From: CG2-30-36-16 sp964372115
GTDB lineage: Bacteria; Bacteroidota; Ignavibacteria; Ignavibacteriales; Ignavibacteriaceae
Reading direction: 5' to 3'
Length of the DNA stretch: 64,000 nt
Assembly (NCBI GenBank): GCA_964372115.1
Contig: CAYJPN010000003.1
Span: 124,001-188,000, forward strand
Under the pieces are notes generated by a model. The model ran no database searches, was not told the DNA's origin, and was given only the letters and a program-made list of their open reading frames with translations. The position numbers and the translations under genes are program-made. Shown piece by piece: positions 1 through 9,569 of this stretch. How positions within the stretch are numbered: position 1 is the stretch's first letter; each line of letters opens with the position of its first letter.

Positions 1-502
1 ATGAATTGCCCGAATAACCGAATGGAATAAACGCGATAGATTTATTTTTATATTTTATGATTTTTATTTCTTTTTTGGGAAGCGGGGTAATCTTTAATTC
101 AGATAATCGCTTTTGCGTAAATGAATACGCATCGTACCCATAATCTTCAGAGTGATTATTATCTAAATTTAATACCGAAAAACCCATTTTTACCAATGCC
201 TGCGCGTTATAAGCAGGCATACCGAATTCATAACATCTGCCTGCTGCTCGCGATGTATCGCTGCACTTTACCGGGTGCATCTCACCTGTAATTAATGCTC
301 CTTCCAGGTTGCCGAAGACTATATCGGCATTTGATAAATAACTTCCGATACTTGCCGCAAAAATATTTCCGCTGTCCGGCGGAATAATTGTTTTTGGCGT
401 TTTAGAGCCGAGCATAATATCCCCTACAGCTTTTATTCGTATTTGCCCAAACGAGGTTGCGGCAATTAATATACAAAATATAAATTTTAATGATTTGTGC
501 AT
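1..502 (-). CDS. CapA-family protein, 3' end outside window
   Basis: The reading frame opens at an ATG at 502-500 and runs off the left edge with no stop, so only about 167 N-terminal residues are visible. A signal peptide (MHKSLKFIFCILIAATSFGQ) is followed by the CapA/PGA-synthesis metallophosphatase-like pattern: GDIMLGS near residue 27, FGNLEGAL near residue 66 and NLDNNHSEDYG near residue 118. CapA-family proteins are calcineurin-like enzymes first linked to poly-gamma-glutamate capsule synthesis. Many homologues are merely secreted or surface phosphoesterases, so the substrate is unknown. The next gene downstream of its start, at 576, lies on the same strand. The family call is secure; the function is inferred. 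Confidence 0.8.
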   Translation of the reverse strand, partial: MHKSLKFIFCILIAATSFGQIRIKAVGDIMLGSKTPKTIIPPDSGNIFAASIGSYLSNADIVFGNLEGALITGEMHPVKCSDTSRAAGRCYEFGMPAYNAQALVKMGFSVLNLDNNHSEDYGYDAYSFTQKRLSELKITPLPKKEIKIIKYKNKSIAFIPFGYSGNS

Positions 503-575
503 TACAGAGAAATTAAAATATTCACGAAATCGACAATCTAAAAATTGCAGCGCTGGTTTTGGAAATTTTTATCAC

Positions 576-2288
576 TCATCTTAAAAGTATCATTTTACTT
601 GTTGCTTTAAAATTGCCGCTGATTAAGGTATAAAAATATATTCCGCTTGTTAAACCTGAAGCATTAAAAATAATTTTGTGCTTGCCAGACTGCTCGACAG
701 AATTAACAAGGGTTTCAATTTCTCTGCCGATTGAATCAAATACCTTTAATGATACGAAGTCAGCTTTATCTAAGCTAAACTCAATGGTTGTAGAAGGATT
801 AAAAGGATTAGGATAATTTTGTAACAGCGAAAAGTGATCCGGCTGCACAACATCATGCTTAACATCGGTCGGCTCTCTATAGCCAATCAACTGTCCACCG
901 GTTCGCTGTGCGTTTCCCTTAAAGGTCGACCACACATTATCATTTGCAATACCTTGAGTATCCCAACCGTAAACCCGTTTATTCAATGAAGCCGCAAAAA
1001 TTTCCGTATCGCCGTCACCGTCAATGTCAATTACTGTTGGTGAAGTATTAAACCCTTTAACCACGTAAACATTTTCCGCTTCTAAAGGAAAACCGGTTAC
1101 TAATACGCCGTCTTTATCGAATGCGTAGATAAGTCCATCGTTTGTGGGGGCAACAACATCCGGCAGACCATCACCGCTCACATCACCCAGTGCAACCGAG
1201 CCGTCAACCCAGGTAGCATAAACTTTTTGAGGAAAGTTTTTTAACAAGTTTCCTTTTAAATCCCACACCCACACTTTGGCGCTATCAACTGCCATTACAT
1301 TTCCAAAAGCAATTTCAGGTATGCTATCTCCGTCCATATCGGCAATTGCAACATTTGCGTTCGGGTGCCCGCTTTCTATAGGCAACGGAAATTGGGGCAG
1401 CAGATTTGCCTGATAATCAAACGCGTAAATTCCGTTTATGTTCGGAGTCTCGGGCATTGCGCGTAAAATAATTTCAAGATAGCCGTTATTATTTAAATCG
1501 TATAAAGAAGGAGTTGAACCGAGCGATGACTTTGCTATGTTTAAAGGAAAACCTTTTAAATAAGTGCCGTCAATTTCAACAGCATGAATTTTTGAATAAA
1601 TATTCTGCGCCGAATTGCCTCCCGAAATAAAAATAATTTCAAACACATCATCGCCGTCCAAATCACCAACAACCGGCGAACTTTCGGAACCAGGTCCGAA
1701 ATCAATAGGGAAGTTCGGCAGTTCTTCAAAATGATCGTTTTTATACGATAAGACATGAAGTTGCCCGTTATCGCCTGGCGAGTCTCTTTCATAGGAAGTA
1801 ATTATTATTTCTAAAACAGAATCTTTATTCAAATCTACAAGTGCAGGGGTTGTAGTTTCTTTTGTTCCGCCAACATTAAACGGGCTTCCGGCAATTTGCT
1901 GTCCGTTGGAACCGAAAGCAAAAATTCGTCCATTCTCATCTCCGAAAACAATTTCCATTTTACCATCGCCGTCAACATCACCCATTGCCGAAATCTCAGT
2001 CGAACCGCTGCTTTGTAATGTTCCGAATGAAATATATGCAGGAAATCCTGGTTGAAATGAACCGTTACGATTAAAGCAGCTAAGCATCGGTCCGCTGCCG
2101 CTCGTAACAATACTCTCCATTACCGAGATTTCATAAATTCCATCATTATCTATGTCATCTATTGTAGGGGAGTTGTTGTATAATCCAAAATCGGTACTGC
2201 CCTGCCGCGGCCACCCATACTGAAAAGGTATTGTTTGAGCATAAACTAAGTATGCGGCAAAAAAACATAAAAGAAAAGTTTTCTTCAT
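576..2288 (-). CDS. Secreted FG-GAP/VCBS repeat protein with T9SS-type sorting domain
   Basis: This 570-residue protein has a signal peptide at about 1-17 (ending VYAQ). It then has at least eight repeats of the calcium-binding type D-x-D-x-D-G-x-x-E-I (for example GDVDGDGKMEI, GDLDGDDVFEI, ADMDGDSIPEI, IDIDGDGDTEI) between roughly residues 40 and 435. Such repeats build beta-propeller blades with bound Ca2+. From residue 491 it carries the Ignavibacteria/Bacteroidota secretion module NYPNPFNPST, then GIYFY and KMILLR at the C-terminus. This predicts export by a type IX-like system and a surface or extracellular location. The ligand is unknown. A structural or adhesive role is likely and no catalytic motif is seen. 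Confidence 0.88.
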   Translation of the reverse strand: MKKTFLLCFFAAYLVYAQTIPFQYGWPRQGSTDFGLYNNSPTIDDIDNDGIYEISVMESIVTSGSGPMLSCFNRNGSFQPGFPAYISFGTLQSSGSTEISAMGDVDGDGKMEIVFGDENGRIFAFGSNGQQIAGSPFNVGGTKETTTPALVDLNKDSVLEIIITSYERDSPGDNGQLHVLSYKNDHFEELPNFPIDFGPGSESSPVVGDLDGDDVFEIIFISGGNSAQNIYSKIHAVEIDGTYLKGFPLNIAKSSLGSTPSLYDLNNNGYLEIILRAMPETPNINGIYAFDYQANLLPQFPLPIESGHPNANVAIADMDGDSIPEIAFGNVMAVDSAKVWVWDLKGNLLKNFPQKVYATWVDGSVALGDVSGDGLPDVVAPTNDGLIYAFDKDGVLVTGFPLEAENVYVVKGFNTSPTVIDIDGDGDTEIFAASLNKRVYGWDTQGIANDNVWSTFKGNAQRTGGQLIGYREPTDVKHDVVQPDHFSLLQNYPNPFNPSTTIEFSLDKADFVSLKVFDSIGREIETLVNSVEQSGKHKIIFNASGLTSGIYFYTLISGNFKATSKMILLR

Positions 2289-2414
2289 TTTGGTGCACTC
2301 TTTCTATATTGTTGAAGCAAAAGAAAACCATTGGTAATATTTACTTAAAAGTTAGCATTTTTTTGATTAAATTCTGCGGAATTTTAAAATAAATTTTGTT
2401 GCGCCAGTAATTTA

Positions 2415-3104
2415 ATGAATCTAAGTTTTTCCGAAATAAAAGTAAACATTTTCAGGTTTTTTCGTATGATGAATCCGAACACGCTGCAGAATGTTATTCT
2501 TTTTACGGGTGGTATTGTTTTGTTTATTGCCGGTGTAATAGTTTACGGAATTATATTAAATCTTCGCGAAGTTACTTTGAGTGAAGCGATGCGCCAGAAG
2601 GGATTGAATAAAATATTTAAGCCCTCAATAATGGTAGACAGAAAAAATTTTACGCTAAATCTTTATGACGATACTCTTTTTGTCAAATCATATCGCGCAA
2701 GTTTTGGTAGAAATACACAGTCGGCAAAACAGAAAAAAGGTGACAACGCAACCCCTGTGGGGCAGTATAAAATTTGCTCGATTGATACTGCTGCCAAATA
2801 TTACAAATTTTTTAAGTTTAATTATCCGAATCTGGAGGATGCAGTGGAAGCATTAAGAAAAGGCATAATTAATCAGCAGACATTTGATAAAATTAAATTT
2901 GAATATTATTACGAGGATTGTATTTCCATTGAAACGCCTCTTGGTGGAAATATCGGCATTCATGGTCTGGGCAAGTTAGATTATTTTTTCAAAAATTTGC
3001 CGTTTGTTTATAACTGGACCGACGGTTCTATTGCGATAAGTAATGAAAGCATAGATGAACTTTACACTGTTGTTAAGAAAGGAACCAAAGTTGTCATTAA
3101 ATAA
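2415..3104 (+). CDS. L,D-transpeptidase (YkuD)-like protein with Ser at the catalytic Cys position
   Basis: The protein has 229 residues, with one membrane helix at about 25-48 and then a YkuD-type domain. The family signature is a His in an H-G motif followed about 20 residues later by S/T-x-G-C. Here I see GIHGLG (His183) and NWTDGSIAISN, so the nucleophile position is Ser205 (codon TCT) instead of Cys. YkuD enzymes cross-link peptidoglycan or attach lipoproteins via a Cys thioester. With Ser this copy may be inactive or altered. The start is uncertain: an ATG-ATG pair at residues 18-19 is an alternative, and no clear ribosome site precedes 2415. The downstream lipoprotein gene overlaps its 3' end. 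Confidence 0.8.
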   Translation: MNLSFSEIKVNIFRFFRMMNPNTLQNVILFTGGIVLFIAGVIVYGIILNLREVTLSEAMRQKGLNKIFKPSIMVDRKNFTLNLYDDTLFVKSYRASFGRNTQSAKQKKGDNATPVGQYKICSIDTAAKYYKFFKFNYPNLEDAVEALRKGIINQQTFDKIKFEYYYEDCISIETPLGGNIGIHGLGKLDYFFKNLPFVYNWTDGSIAISNESIDELYTVVKKGTKVVIK

Positions 3105-3705
3105 ATTTGTATCAATCACCGCCATAGTTTTTGTTTCTGTTTTGTTTTTTTCATGCGGACAAAACGATGAACCCCAGCCAGTTGATTATAGCAATCCGGA
3201 AGTGCTTAAGCAGGCTGCTTCCGATGTTCTAAATGTTATACCTGCTTTTACCGATAAAGGGGATTTTGTAAGAGATACTCTAATTCAAATTGCTGCCGGT
3301 ATTGAGGTGGAAAGTACAAATGAATGGGGGATAAAATTTTCTTTACTTATACAGCATAATGATAAATTCGAAAAAATATTTGAAACACCATTGTTAGATG
3401 GTTCTTTTAAAGAATGCCAGGTAAATAAAATTAAATTTCCATCAACTGATTATGAACTTGTATATTACTCATCAAAAAGTTTTTTTATGGGCAGCGGCGG
3501 TGGCGAGGTATTTTCATACGTAATTGATTTTAACAAAAAAGAAATTTACACAGCCCATCTTTTAAGCGATGACGGGGGTGGCGTTAAATTATTTATTTCG
3601 GAAAACATTACCGACGCAGGCGTTAAAAATTTCTTTGTAGGGAATTACAAACGCGATTATCCCGGGTTAATCCTCTTAAGTAAAGACATTGACCTGAATA
3701 ATTAA
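3091..3705 (+). CDS. Predicted lipoprotein of unknown function (TTG start)
   Basis: A longer reading frame opens at 3055, but I prefer the TTG at 3091. It is preceded by AGAAAGGA with a 7-base spacer and directly begins a lipoprotein signal: hydrophobic stretch, then LFFSC with the lipidated Cys at residue 22. The gene overlaps the upstream YkuD-like gene by 14 bases, so the two are probably co-translated. The mature part of about 180 residues has no motif I recognise; it is beta-rich in appearance with a glycine-rich MGSGGGEVF segment. A periplasmic or outer-membrane anchored location is inferred. A functional link to the transpeptidase-like partner is only suggested by the overlap. Confidence 0.7.
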   Translation: MSLNKFVSITAIVFVSVLFFSCGQNDEPQPVDYSNPEVLKQAASDVLNVIPAFTDKGDFVRDTLIQIAAGIEVESTNEWGIKFSLLIQHNDKFEKIFETPLLDGSFKECQVNKIKFPSTDYELVYYSSKSFFMGSGGGEVFSYVIDFNKKEIYTAHLLSDDGGGVKLFISENITDAGVKNFFVGNYKRDYPGLILLSKDIDLNN

Positions 3706-3758
3706 GTTTTCTATTTTGTTTATCACTTTGCGGCATATGATTTTTAAAGTATTAATTA

Positions 3759-5744
3759 ATGATAAAAGTTTTTATAGGAATATTCTTCGTAATTAATTTA
3801 GCCGGCACTCTGTCGGCTCAAGACCGGTACGAACTTTCCAACATAGAATTTGAAGGAAACAAATATATTTCAACCTCACTCCTCAGGGATGCAATCTTAT
3901 CCGAGGAAACACCCTGGTGGTTCTGGAAATTTATAAATAAATTTACTTCGTTTGGGGCAGAACCGGTTTATTTCGATTCGCTAAACATTCCGATTGATAT
4001 GTCATCCATTTTATTATTTTACAAAACTCACGGGTTTTTTGAAGCCAAAGTAAACTCAAGTTTTTCTATTGATACATTAGATAAAGAAATAACATTAACC
4101 TACAATGTTTTTGAAGGTGATGATGCGAATTACGATAGTTACAAACTGCACGGTATCGATTCGCTTGACCAAACGGTACTTTCTTCGGTGGTTCAAAATC
4201 TTGCAATTGATACTTCCGATAGATACAACCAGGATTATCTTAGGGAAAATATCCAGCTCTCTTTGAACACCATGATGAATAACGGGTTTGTTTATGCTAA
4301 ATTCGATAGTACCCTAATTACACAGGATACTACCTTAAATTTTGCAAAGCTCGACATTTATTATAATACCGGCGGAAAATATTACATCGACTCAGTTATC
4401 GTTGAAAAAAGCGGCGAGGGTGAAAATCTTGTTTCGGAAAGCTTGCTCCGCCGGATAACGGGTTTACAAAGTGGCGAGATATATAATCTCGAAAAAATAA
4501 AGCGAAGTCAATCTCGTCTATTCCGGACAGGATTATTTAGCAGTATTTATATCACGGGTATTGACACACTTGCAAAAAACAATAAAATACCTTTAAAATT
4601 AGTTGGCACCATCGGTTTGCTGAATGAACTAACTCCGGAATTAATTGTAAACAATCAGCAAAATGCATTCAACATAGGTTTAGGAACTTCCTATACAAGA
4701 AAAAACTTTTTTGGGGATGCACGCAAGTTAACAGTGTCGGGTTCGTTCGGCTTGCAGGATATATTTAAAGCTGATTTTTCGAATCTAATACGCCGCTTTT
4801 CATTTAGGGATACCACACTACTCGGTTATCTTGATGGTAGAGTTACAATAGAGCAGCCATATTTGTTTAATAAACCAATCTTCGGTACCTGGGAAAGTTA
4901 TGTTACCATAAATAAACAAGTAAAAATTAATAACACACTTTATGGTTCAAGGCTAACTTTTGAGTTCGAACTTCCGAAATATACTTTTATAAATTTTTTA
5001 AGTACTTTTTATAACGTTGAACAAAGTAACGAAGTTTATAAAAATAATAATGATAGCTTATCAATAAAATTACTTTCTATAATAGGTGCCGAACTTGGAA
5101 AAACAACTGTAGACGATCCCTTTTTCCCGTCAAATGGCTATAACATTTCATTAAATGTAGAGGAAGCTAATGCTATCCCCTATTTTTTTACTAAGACGGC
5201 GGGCTACAATTTTGACGGCGCTCTATTTTACAAATTATTATTTAACAGTGGATTTTACTTTTCACTCGACAACAAAAAACAATCTATTTTTGCAACAAAA
5301 TTTAAAGTTGGTCATCTGCAAGTATATAAAGGAACATACGCAGGAATTCCTTACAACCGAACTTTTTTTGCCGGTGGGGGTAATTCAGTAAGAGGCTGGC
5401 GTTCCAATGAGTTAATCCCTAGGGAAGGAGTTTCTCAACCGGGGAATAAGGGGGGAACATTTTTACTCGAAGGTTCAGTTGAGTGGCGGTTAAAATTTTT
5501 AAAAGATTTCGGTACTGTATTGTTCGGCGATTATGGCAACACCTGGATCGGGTATAAAAAATTTAGGTATGATGAACTTGCAATTAGTCTCGGTGTCGGC
5601 TTTAGATATTATTCTCCTGTTGCTCCTTTCAGGATAGATTTTGGTACAAAATTTTACGATCCCCTTTATAAAAAATTTATCTGGGATTTGGGATCATTCT
5701 GGAAAAATATTGAGTTCCAGTTTGGTATAGGTGAAAGTTTTTAA
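3759..5744 (+). CDS. Omp85/BamA-TamA-family outer membrane protein (copy 1)
   Basis: A 661-residue protein with a signal peptide (ending LSAQ), an N-terminal region of POTRA-like repeats (about 22-290), and a C-terminal 16-strand-type beta-barrel domain (bacterial surface antigen/D15). The barrel contains the family's key loop-6 motif as NSVRGWRSNE, and the chain ends GIGESF, an aromatic terminal residue typical of barrel proteins. Omp85 proteins insert or export outer-membrane proteins. The neighbouring gene at 5799 is a close paralogue, sharing the early segment ETPWW-WKF and the barrel C-terminus. It is short for BamA, which has five POTRAs and about 800 residues, so a TamA-like or accessory Omp85 role is more likely. 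Confidence 0.87.
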   Translation: MIKVFIGIFFVINLAGTLSAQDRYELSNIEFEGNKYISTSLLRDAILSEETPWWFWKFINKFTSFGAEPVYFDSLNIPIDMSSILLFYKTHGFFEAKVNSSFSIDTLDKEITLTYNVFEGDDANYDSYKLHGIDSLDQTVLSSVVQNLAIDTSDRYNQDYLRENIQLSLNTMMNNGFVYAKFDSTLITQDTTLNFAKLDIYYNTGGKYYIDSVIVEKSGEGENLVSESLLRRITGLQSGEIYNLEKIKRSQSRLFRTGLFSSIYITGIDTLAKNNKIPLKLVGTIGLLNELTPELIVNNQQNAFNIGLGTSYTRKNFFGDARKLTVSGSFGLQDIFKADFSNLIRRFSFRDTTLLGYLDGRVTIEQPYLFNKPIFGTWESYVTINKQVKINNTLYGSRLTFEFELPKYTFINFLSTFYNVEQSNEVYKNNNDSLSIKLLSIIGAELGKTTVDDPFFPSNGYNISLNVEEANAIPYFFTKTAGYNFDGALFYKLLFNSGFYFSLDNKKQSIFATKFKVGHLQVYKGTYAGIPYNRTFFAGGGNSVRGWRSNELIPREGVSQPGNKGGTFLLEGSVEWRLKFLKDFGTVLFGDYGNTWIGYKKFRYDELAISLGVGFRYYSPVAPFRIDFGTKFYDPLYKKFIWDLGSFWKNIEFQFGIGESF

Positions 5745-5798
5745 CAAAAAAATTCTCATGGCGTTGTTTGAAATGAACATCTTAATTAGCTTTGGACA

Positions 5799-7850
5799 AT
5801 GGTTAGGAAAATTTTTTTAATATCGTTTCTGTTATCTTGCCAGGTATTTTCGCAGGCTTTTTATAACTACGAACTAAAATCCATAAGTTTTGCCGGGAAC
5901 AAAACCTTTTCAACTTCAGAGCTGAAGACAGTAGTTCTAAGCAATGAAACACCCTGGTGGGGGTGGAAATTTTTACACTCCTTCACTCCATGGGGCAGTA
6001 CGCCAGTCTATTTCGATTCTTCTTTTATTTCAGTTGATATTATTTCACTAACCGATTATTACCATGACCGTGGATATTTTTCAACAAAAATAACATACGG
6101 GGTAGAAACGGACACATCAAATAAATCAGTTCAGATAACCTACATAATTAATGAAGGAAAACCGGAGCGTTACGGAAAAATAAATTTTATAGGACTTTCG
6201 CAAATTCATTGGCGTGCCAACTACGATTTTTTTAACGAAGTCAGTTTCGACTCAACAGAGAGGTTTTTTGAGAATGATGTAATTAAGAGAATTCTGCGGG
6301 GGATAGATATTTTACAGAATAACGGGTATATGCTGGCTGCCTGGGATAGCAGTCACGCCATTGTTGATACTGTAAAAAATAAAATTGATATAGATATCTA
6401 CATTACCCCGGGAAAATTATTTACCATAGAAAATTTTGTAATAGAAAAAGACGGTGAAGGCAAAGATGATGTTTCGGATGAGCTGTTAACCGATATTACA
6501 GGTATCAACTACGGGGAAAATTATAATAAGCTTAAAATTAGAAAAAGCCAAAACCGATTGGCGAGAACCGGTTTGTTTAATTCAATAATTGTAGAACCGG
6601 TTGTGGAAGATACAACAAGAAATGAAGTGCCTCTTCAAATTAAGGGTAACATAGGTTTGATGAATGAATTATCGCCGGACATCGTGATTGATAATTATCA
6701 AAACTATTTTAATCTTGGTGTGGGCGCCAATTATACTCAAAAAAATTTTTTAGACCGCGCCAGGAAACTTACAATTCAGGCAAAGGTAAGTGTGCTTGAT
6801 ATTCTTAACACAAATTTATCCAATTTATTAAAAGCACCCGACAAGCGTGATTCGACATTTGAAGGCACAGCGGAATTCCTTGTAAAAATTGAGCAGCCGT
6901 ATGTTTTTAATCGTCCGATATTCGGAAATATCGAGCTATATATAAAATCACTGCTTCTTACAGTTACCACTACTGTTACATACGGCGGTAATCTTTCTTT
7001 TGAGTTTGAAATGCCGGATTATACTTTTTTAAATCAGCTAAAGCCATATTTTAACCTTGAAGAAAATATATTTACAATTAACGATATTGGTTTGGCTTCT
7101 TCAAATAAAAAACGGGGGGTATTTCTTACACAACGAAGTTTAACACCGCTTGTTGGAGTTGAGCTGGGCGCCTCACACACAAATGATTTTTTCTACCCAT
7201 CTAACGGATTTAATCTTTCGGTTATTCTAGAAACAGGAGAAGCAAGTACGAGGTTTACTTCAGGAGGGGAAAATGCGAGTACTTTATCGAGTATCGGAAA
7301 TAAGGAAACCGGGTTTTTTTACAGAACCCAAATATCGTCGACTTCCTATCTCGGGTTGAATAGAAATTTAACACGAGTTTTAGCTGCTAAAATAAAAACA
7401 GGGTATATCCAGACCTACAGCGGCGGTTCTGAATTAATTCCACCCAACAAAACTTTTTTTGTAGGTGGCAGCAATTCCGTTAGAGGATGGCGTGCGCGTG
7501 AACTTGGTCCGAGAGACTCAACTGATTTTTTCGGCGTCGATTTTTCTAATTCCCCGCGCGGAGGCACTTTCTTGATTGAAGGATCATTAGAGTTGAGACA
7601 AAAATTTTTAGAAAGCTTCGGGGCAGTCACTTTTTTCGATTTTGGCAGCACGTGGAACGGGTACAAAAAATTTACTTTCCCAGATGTTGCTCTTGCTGTG
7701 GGTTTAGGATTCAGGTATTATTCGCCAATTGCACCATTCAGAATAGACTTTGGTTTTAAATTTTATGACCCATCGAGCAAAAAATTCTTATTCAAACGTC
7801 CTTTCTGGGAAGCGCTTCAGTTTCACTTTGGTATAGGAGAAGCATTTTAA
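5799..7850 (+). CDS. Omp85/BamA-TamA-family outer membrane protein (copy 2)
   Basis: This 683-residue tandem paralogue follows copy 1 after 54 bases. It has the same architecture: signal peptide (ending VFSQ), POTRA-like N-terminal region starting YELKSISFAGNKTFSTSEL, and a D15-type barrel with NSVRGWRARE in loop 6 and the terminal residues GIGEAF. It carries small insertions relative to copy 1, for instance around residues 485-505 and in the loop after VRGW. A strong terminator follows immediately, so the two barrels and perhaps the upstream lipoprotein form one transcription unit. The duplicate probably serves a different substrate set, but the sequence does not show which. Confidence 0.87.
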   Translation: MVRKIFLISFLLSCQVFSQAFYNYELKSISFAGNKTFSTSELKTVVLSNETPWWGWKFLHSFTPWGSTPVYFDSSFISVDIISLTDYYHDRGYFSTKITYGVETDTSNKSVQITYIINEGKPERYGKINFIGLSQIHWRANYDFFNEVSFDSTERFFENDVIKRILRGIDILQNNGYMLAAWDSSHAIVDTVKNKIDIDIYITPGKLFTIENFVIEKDGEGKDDVSDELLTDITGINYGENYNKLKIRKSQNRLARTGLFNSIIVEPVVEDTTRNEVPLQIKGNIGLMNELSPDIVIDNYQNYFNLGVGANYTQKNFLDRARKLTIQAKVSVLDILNTNLSNLLKAPDKRDSTFEGTAEFLVKIEQPYVFNRPIFGNIELYIKSLLLTVTTTVTYGGNLSFEFEMPDYTFLNQLKPYFNLEENIFTINDIGLASSNKKRGVFLTQRSLTPLVGVELGASHTNDFFYPSNGFNLSVILETGEASTRFTSGGENASTLSSIGNKETGFFYRTQISSTSYLGLNRNLTRVLAAKIKTGYIQTYSGGSELIPPNKTFFVGGSNSVRGWRARELGPRDSTDFFGVDFSNSPRGGTFLIEGSLELRQKFLESFGAVTFFDFGSTWNGYKKFTFPDVALAVGLGFRYYSPIAPFRIDFGFKFYDPSSKKFLFKRPFWEALQFHFGIGEAF

Positions 7851-7855
7851 TTTGA

Positions 7856-7895
7856 CCGCCGGGAATTGAGGGATTACCCGGCGGTTCATTTTTTT
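7856..7895 (+). terminator. Rho-independent terminator after the Omp85 pair
   Basis: A perfect 8-bp stem CCGCCGGG / CCCGGCGG with a 12-base loop is followed by a T-rich run. It lies 5 bases after the stop of the second Omp85 gene. Confidence 0.85.
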
Positions 7896-8115
7896 AGTAT
7901 TTATGCGAAAATACCTTACATTTCAAATTAGCAATTAATTATTAATTTTGATGTGTCTCGATTCTCCCTGTGAGATGAATCAAAAAATGCTTCAAAATGA
8001 AAAAATATTTTGATCAAAAAAACTTAAAACAACCAAAAGCAGGGGATTGAGTTTACAATTGGAACCAATGGTATAAATTGTTATTTTTAAAGTTCTTTTT
8101 TATAGGTAAATTCTA

Positions 8116-8994
8116 ATGATTTTAAGTATGACCGGCTACGGAAAAGGAACTGCCGCAAGCAGTAATCTTTCTGCCGAAGTTGAAATTAAGTCCGTAAACA
8201 GCAGATATCTTGATATTTCTCTTAAACTACCGTCTTCACTATTAAATAAAGAATATGAAGTGAGAGAGTTTATAAAAACGAAATTAACACGGGGAAAATT
8301 GAGTGTTATCATTCAACTTAAAAAATTAGAAGGTGAAGCTGAGATTGTTCCGATTGATAAGGAAAAACTGAAAAGTTATGTTCAACTATTAAAGGATATA
8401 AAAAAAACAGCAAAGTTATCTGAAAAAATAAAACTTGAGCATTTACTAATTAATAGGGAATTGTTCGCTTCAGGAAACAATATTGAGTATTCGGAAGACG
8501 AATTCAAATTGATAAAAAAAGCGCTCGGGCTTGCCTTAGATCAGCTAAAAAAAATGAAAAAGAATGAAGGCGTCGAACTAACAAAGGATATGAAAAAACG
8601 AATTTCTATTATCGAGAGCCATCTTGATGAAATTCAAAAAGATTATAAGCAGGCAATTGGCGAACACTTTGAAAAATTAAAAGAACGTGTTAAAACTATG
8701 GTTGCTGATATAACCGATTTTTCTGACCGCCTTGAGTTGGAATTAGCTGTTATTGCCGATAAATCTGAAATAACCGAAGAATGTGTAAGGCTGCGCAGTC
8801 ACCTTAAATTTTTTACGGACAGCATAGATAATGATGAGGAACCAGGGAGAAAATTAAATTTTATTTGCCAGGAGATGAATCGTGAAACAAACACTATCGC
8901 ATCAAAATCAATATCCACAGCCGTTACACATAATTCCGTCTTAATAAAAGAAGAAATTGAAAAGTTGCGCGAACAAATACAGAATATCGAATAG
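8116..8994 (+). CDS. yicC: YicC/YloC-family endoribonuclease
   Basis: This 292-residue protein shows the YicC signature start (ILSMTGYGKG) and the conserved RLxxEL / ITEECVRLRSHL segment leading to RKLNFICQEMNRETNTIASKS. YicC proteins are conserved RNases implicated in small-RNA turnover in other bacteria. The length matches the family. The stop overlaps the GTG start of gmk by one base, and yicC-gmk-rpoZ-coaBC is a widespread gene order. It is the likely first gene of the housekeeping operon running to 11959. The 265 bases upstream contain only the preceding terminator and AT-rich sequence, so the promoter is probably there. Confidence 0.92.
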   Translation: MILSMTGYGKGTAASSNLSAEVEIKSVNSRYLDISLKLPSSLLNKEYEVREFIKTKLTRGKLSVIIQLKKLEGEAEIVPIDKEKLKSYVQLLKDIKKTAKLSEKIKLEHLLINRELFASGNNIEYSEDEFKLIKKALGLALDQLKKMKKNEGVELTKDMKKRISIIESHLDEIQKDYKQAIGEHFEKLKERVKTMVADITDFSDRLELELAVIADKSEITEECVRLRSHLKFFTDSIDNDEEPGRKLNFICQEMNRETNTIASKSISTAVTHNSVLIKEEIEKLREQIQNIE

Positions 8995-9563
8995 TGGAAG
9001 GTAAAGGTGAAATAATTGCTGTTTCGGCACCCAGCGGCGCAGGCAAAACCACTATTGTAAAAAGAGTTTTAGCCGAATTTCCGGAAATAGTTTTTTCAGT
9101 ATCGGCAACAACAAGGAAAAAACGAAACAACGAATTTAATGGTAAAGAATATTTTTTTATATCAGAAGAAGAGTTTAAACAAAAAATTGATGATGATGAA
9201 TTTGTTGAATGGGAGCAGTTTTACGACTATTATTACGGCACATTTAAAAGTTTTATTGAAGATAATGTGAATATCGGTAAACCGGTTCTTCTTGAAGTTG
9301 ATGTAAAAGGCGCTTTGTCATTAAAGAGTATTTATCCCGACGCGCACTTAATTTATATTCTTCCTCCAAGCCAGGAAGAGTTGATAGAACGGCTAACAAA
9401 CCGGCAAACAGAAACCCCTGAAGACTTGCAGAAGCGTATTGAGAGGGCAAAAATGGAGTTGAGTCTTAAGGATAAATTTGATTATTTTGTGATCAATAAA
9501 GAATTGGAAATTGCTGTTGCCGAAGCAAAAAGTTTAATAAAAAATATATTACATAAGGAGTAA
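8994..9563 (+). CDS. gmk: Guanylate kinase
   Basis: A 189-residue enzyme phosphorylating GMP to GDP with ATP. The P-loop is SAPSGAGKTT near residues 9-18, followed by the GMP-binding region with SATTRKKRNNEFNGKEYFF and the lid residues (RLTNRQTETPEDLQKRI). Length is close to the usual 190-210. Translation starts at GTG (8994-8996), overlapping the yicC stop by one base, which implies coupling. The downstream rpoZ gene follows after 6 bases, as in many Bacteroidota and Chlorobi genomes. Confidence 0.96.
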   Translation: MEGKGEIIAVSAPSGAGKTTIVKRVLAEFPEIVFSVSATTRKKRNNEFNGKEYFFISEEEFKQKIDDDEFVEWEQFYDYYYGTFKSFIEDNVNIGKPVLLEVDVKGALSLKSIYPDAHLIYILPPSQEELIERLTNRQTETPEDLQKRIERAKMELSLKDKFDYFVINKELEIAVAEAKSLIKNILHKE

Positions 9564-9569
9564 CATTTA

